A stretch of 64,000 nt of DNA from Streptantibioticus parmotrematis. GTDB taxonomy: Bacteria > Actinomycetota > Actinomycetes > Streptomycetales > Streptomycetaceae. Positions within the stretch are counted from its first letter, which is position 1; every line of letters starts with the position of its first letter. The translations under genes and the position numbers were made by a program. The stretch covers positions 186,001-250,000 of the forward strand of contig NZ_JAINVZ010000004.1 in NCBI RefSeq assembly GCF_019890615.1, written 5' to 3'. This document shows, in pieces, positions 57,628-64,000 of this stretch. Under the pieces are notes generated by a model. It made no database searches and was not told the origin of the DNA. It saw only the letters and a program-made list of their open reading frames with translations.

Positions 57628-58956
57628 TCACGCGGGAGCCGGAATCGCGACGTCCTTCCGTGGCCCCGGCGTCGCGCGGCGCCGGATCACCAGCGCCATC
57701 AGTGCCGCCATCGCGCACAGGGCGCCGGACGTGTACCAGGCGAGGTCGTACGAGCCGAAGGTGTCACGCGCCCAGCCCGCGAGGAACGCGACGAAGGCGG
57801 CGCCGATCTGGTGCGAGGCGAGCACCCAGCCGAACACGATCGGGGCGTCCTCGCCGTAGTGCACGCGGCACAGCGCCAGTGTCGGCGGCACGGTGGCGAC
57901 CCAGTCGAGGCCGTAGAAGACGATGAAGAAGACCATCGGCGGACGTACGGTGGCGGCGAAGAGCATCGGCAGGAACATCAACGAGACGCCGCGCAGCGCG
58001 TAGTACGTCGCGAGCAGCCGACGTGCGTCCAGACGGTCGGTGAACCAACCTGACGCGATGGTGCCCACGATGTCGAAGATCCCGATCACCGCGAGGAGGC
58101 TCGCGGCTATCGTGGCGGGCATGCCGTGGTCGCAGGCGGCCGGCACGAAGTGGGTGCCCACCAGGCCGTTCGTGGACGCGCCGCAGATGGCGAAGGTGCC
58201 GGCGAGCAGCCAGAAGGGTTTGGTGCGGGCCGCCGACAGCAGCGTGGTGACCGCCTTGCGGGCCGCGCCGGGCCTCCTCGGTGGTACGGGGACCGGGACC
58301 GCCGGGTCGGCCCCGTAGGGCTGCAGGCCGACGTCCTGCGGGTGGTCGCGCAGCATCCAGACGACCAGGGGCACGACGGCCAGGGCGGCGCCGGAGACGA
58401 CCAGCGAGGCGGTGCGCCAGCCGTGGTGGGCGATGAGCGCGGAGACCAGGGGCAGGAAGACGAGCTGGCCCGCCGCGCCGCCCGCGGTGAGGATGCCGGA
58501 CACCAGGCCGCGACGCCTGACGAACCAGCGGCCGGTGATGGTGCCGACGAAGGCCAGCGCCATGGAGCCGGTGCCGAGGCCGACGAGCACGCCCCAGCAG
58601 AGCATGAGCTGCCAGCTGGCCCGCATGAGGACGGTCAGGCCGCTGCCCGCGCTGACCAGCAGCAACGCGCAACTGACCACCCTACGTATGCCGAACCGGT
58701 CCATCAGGGCGGCGGCGAACGGTGACGTCAGCCCGTACAGCGCCATGTTGACCGACACCGCGGCGCTGATCGTCGCGTCGGACCAGCCGAACTCGGCGTG
58801 CAGCGGGTCGATCATCACACCGGGTACCGCACGGAATCCGGCGGCGCCCACCAGCGTCAGGAAGGTGACGACCGCGATCCACCAGGCCCGGTGGACGCGC
58901 GGCGTACGGCGGCGGGTGGTGGTCTCGTGCGTCGGCTCTTGGCAGGTCTGCGTCAC
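57628..58956 (-). CDS. MFS transporter, oxalate/formate-antiporter-like
   Basis: A 442-aa protein with twelve membrane segments. MFS hallmarks are the loop 2-3 segment LMDRFGIRRVVS and WFVRRRGLVSGILTAGGAAGQLVF. This layout fits the monocarboxylate/oxalate-formate antiporter group. GTG 58956 has AAGGA about 7 nt upstream. It is divergent from the DJ-1/AraC regulator gene with a 70-nt gap, so that regulator probably controls it. Confidence 0.9.
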   Translation of the reverse strand: MTQTCQEPTHETTTRRRTPRVHRAWWIAVVTFLTLVGAAGFRAVPGVMIDPLHAEFGWSDATISAAVSVNMALYGLTSPFAAALMDRFGIRRVVSCALLLVSAGSGLTVLMRASWQLMLCWGVLVGLGTGSMALAFVGTITGRWFVRRRGLVSGILTAGGAAGQLVFLPLVSALIAHHGWRTASLVVSGAALAVVPLVVWMLRDHPQDVGLQPYGADPAVPVPVPPRRPGAARKAVTTLLSAARTKPFWLLAGTFAICGASTNGLVGTHFVPAACDHGMPATIAASLLAVIGIFDIVGTIASGWFTDRLDARRLLATYYALRGVSLMFLPMLFAATVRPPMVFFIVFYGLDWVATVPPTLALCRVHYGEDAPIVFGWVLASHQIGAAFVAFLAGWARDTFGSYDLAWYTSGALCAMAALMALVIRRRATPGPRKDVAIPAPA

Positions 58957-59026
58957 CAGGCCATCCTTCGGCCGCGGGCCCGCCCGAACCAGTGGCCTGA
59001 TGGACACGATGTGCAAGGATCGGGCC

Positions 59027-60016
59027 ATGAGCACACCGGCTGTGGCAGCCCGCCCCCATCGCGTCGCGGTCCTGGTCCTCGACGGGCTGATCCCGTTCGA
59101 ACTCGGCATTCCTGCACGCATACTGGGCGGCGCGCGCGACGCCTACGGCGAGCGGCTGTATTCGGTACGTACGTGTGCCGCCGTCCCGGGCCGTATACGT
59201 ACGGACGCCGATTTCACGGTCAACATCGAGCACGGTCCCGAGGAACTGGCCACCGCCGACACCGTGGTCGTGCCGGCGTCGCACGAACTCGGGCCGGTCT
59301 TCGAGGAAGGACGGCTCACCGCACCGCTGGAGCGGGCGTTCTCCGCGATCCGGCCCGGCACCCGCATGGTGTCGATCTGCACCGGCAGTTACGTGCTGGC
59401 GGCGGCCGGACTGCTCGACGGGCGCCCGGCGACCACCCACTGGAAGAACGTCGAGCACTTCCAGCGACTGTTCCCGCGCGTCAGGGTCAATGCGGACGTG
59501 CTGTTCGTCGACGACGGCGACGTGCTGACCTCCGCAGGGGTGGCCTCCGGGATCGACCTGTGCCTGCACCTCGTGCGGCGCGACCACGGCGCGGCCGTCG
59601 CCAACGACGTCGCCCGCGGGACCGTCGTGCCCCCGCACCGGGACGGCGGGCAGGCGCAGTACGTACGGCGGCCGGTTCCCGACACCCAGCTGGCGTCGAC
59701 CTCCGCCGCGCGCGCCTGGGCCCTGGAGCGGCTGGAGCAGCCCCTGACGCTGCGGGAGTTGGCGGAGCGCTCGTCGATGAGCGTACGGACCTTCACGCGG
59801 CGTTTCCGGGACGAGACCGGCGTCAGCCCCGGCCAGTGGCTGGTGCGGCAACGCGTGGAGCGGGCACGGCAGTTGCTGGAGTCCAGCGAACTGCCGGTGG
59901 ACCGCGTGGCGCGGGAGGCGGGTTTCGGCACGTCCGCGTCGATGCGGATGCACCTTCAGGCGGTCCTGGGGGTGTCGCCGACGGCGTATCGGCGCACGTT
60001 CCGGACCGACGAATAG
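59027..60016 (+). CDS. DJ-1/PfpI - AraC (FtrA-like) regulator
   Basis: A 329-aa GlxA/FtrA-type regulator. The N-terminal glutamine-amidotransferase-like domain (VAVLVLDGLIPFELGIPARILG, MVSICTGSYVLAAAGLLDGRPATTHW, with Cys in SICTG) is fused to a C-terminal AraC DNA-binding domain (LTLRELAERSSMSVRTFTRRFRDETGVSPGQWL, DRVAREAGFGTSASMRMHLQAVLGVSPTAYRR). Such proteins sense small amines or sugars. AAGGA precedes ATG 59027. It likely controls the divergent MFS transporter. Confidence 0.92.
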   Translation: MSTPAVAARPHRVAVLVLDGLIPFELGIPARILGGARDAYGERLYSVRTCAAVPGRIRTDADFTVNIEHGPEELATADTVVVPASHELGPVFEEGRLTAPLERAFSAIRPGTRMVSICTGSYVLAAAGLLDGRPATTHWKNVEHFQRLFPRVRVNADVLFVDDGDVLTSAGVASGIDLCLHLVRRDHGAAVANDVARGTVVPPHRDGGQAQYVRRPVPDTQLASTSAARAWALERLEQPLTLRELAERSSMSVRTFTRRFRDETGVSPGQWLVRQRVERARQLLESSELPVDRVAREAGFGTSASMRMHLQAVLGVSPTAYRRTFRTDE

Positions 60017-60073
60017 CGACCGGCGGGCGGCGGGGGCGGACCGGCGGGTGCGAGGGGGTCTGACGGGCGCGGG

Positions 60074-60580
60074 TCAGCGCACGCGGTCGGGGAGCGGGAG
60101 TTCGGAGCGCGGTACGAGGCCCCAGCCGGCCAGCGCCGTCACCGGAGCCGCGGGCGGGGCGGGCGGCCCGGCCGCGGCGCAGCGGTCCACCTCGCACCAG
60201 ATGTGCTTGCCGGATCCCTCGCGCTGCCAGCCCCACCGGTCGGCGAGGCCGTCGACCAGTTCCAGGCCGCGGCCACCGGTGTCGTCGCCGCGCGCGTGAC
60301 GCGGGGTGGGCGGGCGTTCGCTGGTGTCGGCGACCTCGACCCGTACGGTCCCGGCCTCCGGGACCTCGGGCTGCGGGAAGAGCATGCGCAGGACGGCGGG
60401 GCAGCCGGTGTGCACGACGGCGTTGGTGACGAGTTCGGAGATCAGCAGGAGCAGGGTCTCGGCCAGTGGCTCGTCCGCGCCTATGCCGGATCCCTGGAGC
60501 CGGGAGCGGGCCCACCTGCGGGCCCGGCCCACCTCCGCCGGGTCAGGGCGTACCTCCAACTGCACCTGAAGCACCTGCAC
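60074..60580 (-). CDS. Anti-sigma-type HATPase protein
   Basis: A 168-aa protein with only a GHKL ATPase domain (LLLLISELVTNAVVHTG, N box; VEVADTSERPP, G1 box; GGRGLELVDGLADRWGW, G2 box). Streptomyces has dozens of such RsbW/SpoIIAB-like kinases that bind sigma or anti-anti-sigma factors. The Pro/Ala-rich tail is not conserved. GTG 60580 is the first in-frame start. No partner gene is adjacent. Confidence 0.88.
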   Translation of the reverse strand: MQVLQVQLEVRPDPAEVGRARRWARSRLQGSGIGADEPLAETLLLLISELVTNAVVHTGCPAVLRMLFPQPEVPEAGTVRVEVADTSERPPTPRHARGDDTGGRGLELVDGLADRWGWQREGSGKHIWCEVDRCAAAGPPAPPAAPVTALAGWGLVPRSELPLPDRVR

Positions 60581-61048
60581 CGTTCACACCATCCGAACCG
60601 GCGGACACATCGCCTCGCGCTTCCACCTCGTCACGGATCGTGACGCCGACGGAAGACAGCATGATTGACGTTCAGTCACCGCAACAAGCGCTTCCGGCAT
60701 ATTCCCACGGGATGCGGCGGTGAAGTCGCGCACCGGCCCGCGATTACTGTAAGCTCCGCGCTCGACGCGCTCCGTGAGCCTCGTGTGCGTCTGACGAGCA
60801 TCGCGCTCCGGCGCACCGGCCGCCACTGGGGCGCCGCCGCGTTCGTCGCGCAACCGAAGCACTCGCACCCGATGGAGCGTACCCGAGCACGGCCCTGACT
60901 CCACGCCGTGACGAGTCACACCTAGGACACAACCCGATATCAACGCTCGGTGATCCTTTATTCCGGGCAAAGCGCCACATTTCGACAACCGGGCCCCAGG
61001 AAGCGGTGTCCGCCGGTGGCCGGATGCCCCGCCACCGCCACCTCGCGG
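60581..61048. other. Gene-free region
   Basis: I see no supported gene. The leader of the HATPase gene and the 3' end of the macro-domain gene share this 468-nt gap. A moderately AT-rich part lies at 60660-60760. Confidence 0.5.
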
Positions 61049-61564
61049 CTACGCGTCCGCCGCCTCCGCGAACACCTCGTAGGCCGCCTCGTCGAACAGC
61101 ACGAACCGCACCTCCTCCACGCTCTCCGCGGACGCCTCCCGCACGGTACGCAGCGCGATCCGCGCCCCGTCGGCCATCGGCCAGCCGTAGACGCCGGTGG
61201 AGATCGCCGGGAACGCGACCGTGCGCGCCGCCAACTCCCCCGCCACACGCAGCGATTCGCGGTAGCAGGACGCCAGCAGCTCGGAACGGTCCTCCCGCGC
61301 CGACCAGACCGGCCCCACGGTGTGGATGACCCAGCGCGCCTCCAGCCGTCCCGCCGGGGTGGCCACCGCCTGCCCGGTGGGCAGGCCGCCGCCATAGTGC
61401 GACGCCCTCAACTCCCGGCAGGCGGCGAGGATCTCGGGGCCACCCTTGCGGTGGATCGCGCCGTCCACCCCGCCGCCACCCAGCAACGAGGAGTTGGCCG
61501 CGTTGACGACGGCGTCGACGCGCTGCGCGGTGATGTCGCCCCGGACGAGCGTGATGCGTGCCAT
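61049..61564 (-). CDS. Macro-domain (ADP-ribose) hydrolase
   Basis: A 171-aa single macro domain of the YmdB/MacroD type: [36 protein letters not shown] at the start, [11 protein letters not shown]-like [22 protein letters not shown], and [12 protein letters not shown] (the phosphate-binding loop). Such enzymes remove ADP-ribose from Asp/Glu residues or deacetylate O-acetyl-ADP-ribose. ATG 61564 gives the canonical N-terminus. It is divergent from the DsbA-like gene with a 123-nt gap. Confidence 0.94.
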   Translation of the reverse strand: MARITLVRGDITAQRVDAVVNAANSSLLGGGGVDGAIHRKGGPEILAACRELRASHYGGGLPTGQAVATPAGRLEARWVIHTVGPVWSAREDRSELLASCYRESLRVAGELAARTVAFPAISTGVYGWPMADGARIALRTVREASAESVEEVRFVLFDEAAYEVFAEAADA

Positions 61565-61687
61565 GCGGCCATCCTCGCACCGCGGACGGCCGAGCCGCGC
61601 GCCGCCGGCTCGCGCACCAGTGGCCCACTCGTACGGCCCACGACCGGCCCTCGGTTCCAGGCCACCCGGGCGCCTAGCCTCGGATGT

Positions 61688-62296
61688 ATGACCACGACCA
61701 GGGTTGACTTCTACTTCGATCCCATCTGCCCCTTCGCCTGGATCTCCTCCCGCTGGATCCTGGAGGTCGAACGCCACCGCGACATCGACCTGCGGTTCCG
61801 TGTGATGAGCCTTTCCGTGCTGAACGAGGGCCGCGAGGGGCTGCCCGAGCGGTACGAGCGACTGCTCACCACCGGCTGGGGCCCCGTGCGCGTCTGCGTC
61901 GCCGCCGCCCAGGCGCACGGCCAGGAGGTCCTGCGCGACCTCTACACCGCGCTCGGCACTCGCATCCACAACGCCGACCGCGAGGTCTCCGACGAACTGA
62001 TCGCGGAGGCCCTCGCCGAAGCGGGCCTGCCCACGGAACTCGTCGCGGCCGCCCACACCGCCGACCACGACGAGGCGCTGCGCAAGAGCCACCACGAGGG
62101 CATGGACCCGGTCGGCGAGGAGGTCGGCACCCCCACCCTCCACGTCGACGGCGTCGCCTTCTTCGGGCCCGTGCTGAGCTCCATCCCGCGCGGCGAGGAC
62201 GCCACCCGGGTCTTCGACGGTGTGCGGCTGCTCGCGGGCTATCCGGACTTCTTCGAGCTGAAGCGCACCAGAACCGGGGAGCTGGACTTCGGCTGA
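61688..62296 (+). CDS. DsbA-fold mycothiol-linked oxidoreductase (Rv2466c-like)
   Basis: A 202-aa thioredoxin/DsbA-fold protein. Its [16 protein letters not shown] motif and [16 protein letters not shown] (cis-Pro loop) fit the Rv2466c mycothiol-dependent nitroreductase family and the 2-hydroxychromene-carboxylate isomerase-like superfamily. The active site reads CPFA, so only one catalytic Cys is present, favouring a monothiol reaction with mycothiol. TAGCCT ends 7 nt before ATG 61688, so the message is likely leaderless. Confidence 0.87.
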   Translation: MTTTRVDFYFDPICPFAWISSRWILEVERHRDIDLRFRVMSLSVLNEGREGLPERYERLLTTGWGPVRVCVAAAQAHGQEVLRDLYTALGTRIHNADREVSDELIAEALAEAGLPTELVAAAHTADHDEALRKSHHEGMDPVGEEVGTPTLHVDGVAFFGPVLSSIPRGEDATRVFDGVRLLAGYPDFFELKRTRTGELDFG

Positions 62297-62350
62297 CGAA
62301 CGGCACGCCGCGCGGTAGTAGCCTCGTAGCTCCGCCGGGCCCGCGCGGCC

Positions 62351-62440
62351 CCGTCCCGCGAAGGGCCGTCCCACGAAGGGTCGTCCTCCGGAGGTCCGAC
62401 CTCCGAAAGGCCCGTCCCTCAAGGTCCTCGTCCAGAAAGG
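62351..62440 (+). repeat. Six 15-bp repeats, each with a Shine-Dalgarno-like core
   Basis: Six units in exact 15-nt register from CCGTCCCGCGAAGGG to CCTCGTCCAGAAAGG. Each ends in a purine run (GAAGGG, GAAGGG, GGAGGT, GAAAGG, CAAGGT, GAAAGG). The last run is the ribosome site of the CobW gene, 7 nt before its GTG. Confidence 0.85.
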
Positions 62441-62447
62441 CAGCACG

Positions 62448-63596
62448 GTGGCCAGGAGCCGGATTCCCGTCATGATCCTCGCGGGCTTCCTCGGCGCCGG
62501 GAAGACCACGCTGCTCAACCACCTCCTGCGCAACAGCGGCGGCACCCGCATCGGCGTCGTCGTCAACGACTTCGGGGCCGTCAACATCGACGCCCTGTCC
62601 GTCGCGGGACAGGTCGACTCGATGGTGACCCTGGGGAACGGCTGCATGTGCTGTGCGGTGGACGCGGGTGACCTGGACGACATGCTGCGCAAGCTCACCC
62701 GGCCCGGCGCGGGCATCGACGTCGTCGTCATCGAGGCGAGCGGCCTGGCCGAACCCCGCGAACTGATCCGCATGCTGCTGGCCAGCGGCAACCAGCGCAT
62801 CTCCTACGGGGGCCTCGTCGAACTGGTCGACGGCGCCGAGTTCGAGTCGACCCGCGAGCGCCATCCCGAGCTGGACGCCCACCTGCGCTGCGCGGACCTG
62901 ATCGTCCTCAACAAGACCGACCGCGTGGACGCCACCGGCCGCGAACGGCTCCTCGGTCATCTGAACGCCGTCGCGCCGGACACCCCGGTCGTGACCGCCG
63001 CCCACGGCCGGGTCGACCCCGAGCTGCTCTTCGACCGGCACCGGCGACCGGCCAGGGAGCCCGCCGTACGACAGTTGTCCTTCGACGACCTGCGCACCGG
63101 GACGGACGCCGAGGGCGGCGGCCACGGGCACGACGGCGAGCACGGGCAGCACGGCCAGGAGCAGCACGGCCACGAGGCCCATCCGCACGCGGCCTACCAG
63201 ACGATGTCGTACACCTCCGAACTCCCCGTGGACCCACGCGCGTTCATGGACTTCATGGACACCCGCCCGCCCGGAGTCTTCCGGATCAAGGGCTTCGTCC
63301 ACTTCGGCGCGCCCGGGCAGGACGAGAAGTACGCCCTGCACACCGTCGGCAACTACCTGCGTTTCCGCAGCACCCCGTGGCGCCGCTCCGAACCGCGCCT
63401 GACCCGACTGGTCTTCATCGGCAGCGGCATCGACACCGACGCGCTCACCAAGGGCCTGGAGGCGTGCGCCGACCAGCCCCCTGCCGCCGACCCGCCGCTC
63501 GCCGCCACCGACCAACTCCTCGCCACCGACCGGCCCCCCGCAGCCGACGCGTACCCGCACCGCATGATGCCCGTGCTGCGGTACCTGGAGACCTGA
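62448..63596 (+). CDS. CobW/COG0523 G3E GTPase, metal chaperone
   Basis: A 382-aa COG0523 protein. Walker A is GFLGAGKTT (residues about 13-21), the metal-binding motif is GNGCMCCAV (CxCC), Walker B is VIEASGLAEP and the base motif is NKTD. A His-rich stretch (GHGHDGEHGQHGQEQHGHEAHPH, about 225-247) precedes the CobW C-terminal domain. Such GTPases load zinc, cobalt or other metals onto targets. The His stretch argues for zinc or nickel. The Pro/Ala/Asp-rich repeat (about 345-370) near the end is not conserved. GTG 62448 is fixed by AGAAAGG. Confidence 0.92.
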   Translation: MARSRIPVMILAGFLGAGKTTLLNHLLRNSGGTRIGVVVNDFGAVNIDALSVAGQVDSMVTLGNGCMCCAVDAGDLDDMLRKLTRPGAGIDVVVIEASGLAEPRELIRMLLASGNQRISYGGLVELVDGAEFESTRERHPELDAHLRCADLIVLNKTDRVDATGRERLLGHLNAVAPDTPVVTAAHGRVDPELLFDRHRRPAREPAVRQLSFDDLRTGTDAEGGGHGHDGEHGQHGQEQHGHEAHPHAAYQTMSYTSELPVDPRAFMDFMDTRPPGVFRIKGFVHFGAPGQDEKYALHTVGNYLRFRSTPWRRSEPRLTRLVFIGSGIDTDALTKGLEACADQPPAADPPLAATDQLLATDRPPAADAYPHRMMPVLRYLET

Positions 63597-63648
63597 CCGC
63601 GCCGCCCAGGCGGGCACCAGGGCCCCGGGGACGGACCGCTCCGTCGGC

Positions 63649-64000
63649 TCAGGCGATGCCCGCGAACAGGTCGGTCTCCGGGAGGGCGACGGCGACGCGG
63701 CTGCGCGCCAGCACGTAGTCCTCCGTGGGCCAGACCGCACGTTCCAGGTCGCGGGGGTGGGCGAAGAACGGGTTGTCGTCCGCGGCCTGCGTGGCGTGCG
63801 CGCGGAACGCCCTGTCGCGTATGGGGAAGTAGTCGGCGCACTCGACGCGGCTGGTCACCTCCAGGGCCGGCGCCCACTCGGGCCAGTCGTCCAGCACCGC
63901 TCCCATCTCCGACTCCAGTCCGCGGTCCGTCATCGCCTCGTGCAGCGTCTCGAACCACCTCTTGGCGAAGGCCGCCTGGTAGTAGAGCTTGTGCGGCCGC
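63649..64000 (-). CDS. mca: Mycothiol conjugate amidase C-terminal part (cut by the window edge)
   Basis: The minus-strand frame is open from the right edge to the stop at 63649. It encodes a C-terminus with PHKLYYQAAFAKRWFETLHEAM, TSRVECADYFPIRDRAFRAHATQ, RAVWPTEDYVLARSRV and DLFAGIA. These are characteristic of Mca, the zinc amidase that cleaves mycothiol-S-conjugates for detoxification. The zinc-binding AHPDDE start lies outside the window. The closely related MshB is less likely, since it lacks this tail. Confidence 0.8.
   Translation of the reverse strand, partial: RPHKLYYQAAFAKRWFETLHEAMTDRGLESEMGAVLDDWPEWAPALEVTSRVECADYFPIRDRAFRAHATQAADDNPFFAHPRDLERAVWPTEDYVLARSRVAVALPETDLFAGIA

Overview
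The window looks like Streptomyces (or a close relative) chromosome. GC is very high with strong third-position GC bias. The gene content includes an AfsR/AfsK pair, a DUF5753 (Scr1-like) regulator with a DUF397 partner, FbiC for F420, mycothiol-linked proteins and a GPP34 protein. From memory, the order dacA-like / GPP34 / Scr1-Scr2 / fbiC / afsR / afsK resembles the Streptomyces coelicolor afs region; no alignment could be run. Layout. 1-5973: right end of an integrated element that continues off the left edge. It carries small genes typical of actinomycete integrative elements, each non-overlapping gene preceded by a hairpin. It ends in a 45-nt 3' fragment of a tRNA-Arg(CCT) gene, the expected attachment-site duplication. 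5974-7430: a tRNA-type terminator, one hypothetical gene, then three gene remnants (integrase tail, XRE-regulator tail, carbonic anhydrase tail). 7478-13822: secreted sedolisin, monooxygenase, ferritin-like protein, and a TetR repressor divergent from a hydrolase with paired operators. 14006-24162: RecQ, Tag glycosylase, a copper P-type ATPase with a CsoR-type box, Pgi, a rhomboid-like protein and a D-Ala-D-Ala carboxypeptidase with a very long disordered arm. 24405-33380: GPP34, Scr1/DUF397, DUF72, ADP-ribosylglycohydrolase, FbiC, a luciferase-like oxidoreductase and a UTRA-only protein. 33476-42525: EEP phosphohydrolase, two-component system, SigJ-like sigma factor, PHP metallohydrolase, membrane protein, LLM monooxygenase and an AraC regulator divergent from a mycothiol-type DinB protein. 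42703-51583: the afs locus. It holds a degenerate acyl-AMP-ligase-like gene, afsR, two tiny genes whose products both end in PDNW-x-x-G, afsK and a two-domain VOC protein. 52410-64000: TetR, small membrane protein, GNAT, ADP-forming acyl-CoA-synthetase-like protein, flavin reductase, MFS transporter divergent from a DJ-1/AraC regulator, anti-sigma-type ATPase, macro-domain protein, DsbA-like protein, CobW GTPase and the C-terminal end of a mycothiol conjugate amidase cut by the right edge. The part that best repays attention is 46754-47590. Directly downstream of afsR, where S. coelicolor has afsS, are an AfsS-sized 61-aa protein and a 48-aa signal-peptide protein with the same C-terminal heptamer pattern. 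An 11-bp-period direct repeat of SARP/PHO type lies upstream, a 100-bp run of ten G-tracts lies between them, and a strong terminator follows. This could be an AfsS variant plus a secreted peptide, possibly a peptide-signalling module feeding the TPR domain of AfsR; that function is inference. Many genes here also show a TANNNT box only 6-7 nt before the start codon, the signature of leaderless mRNAs.
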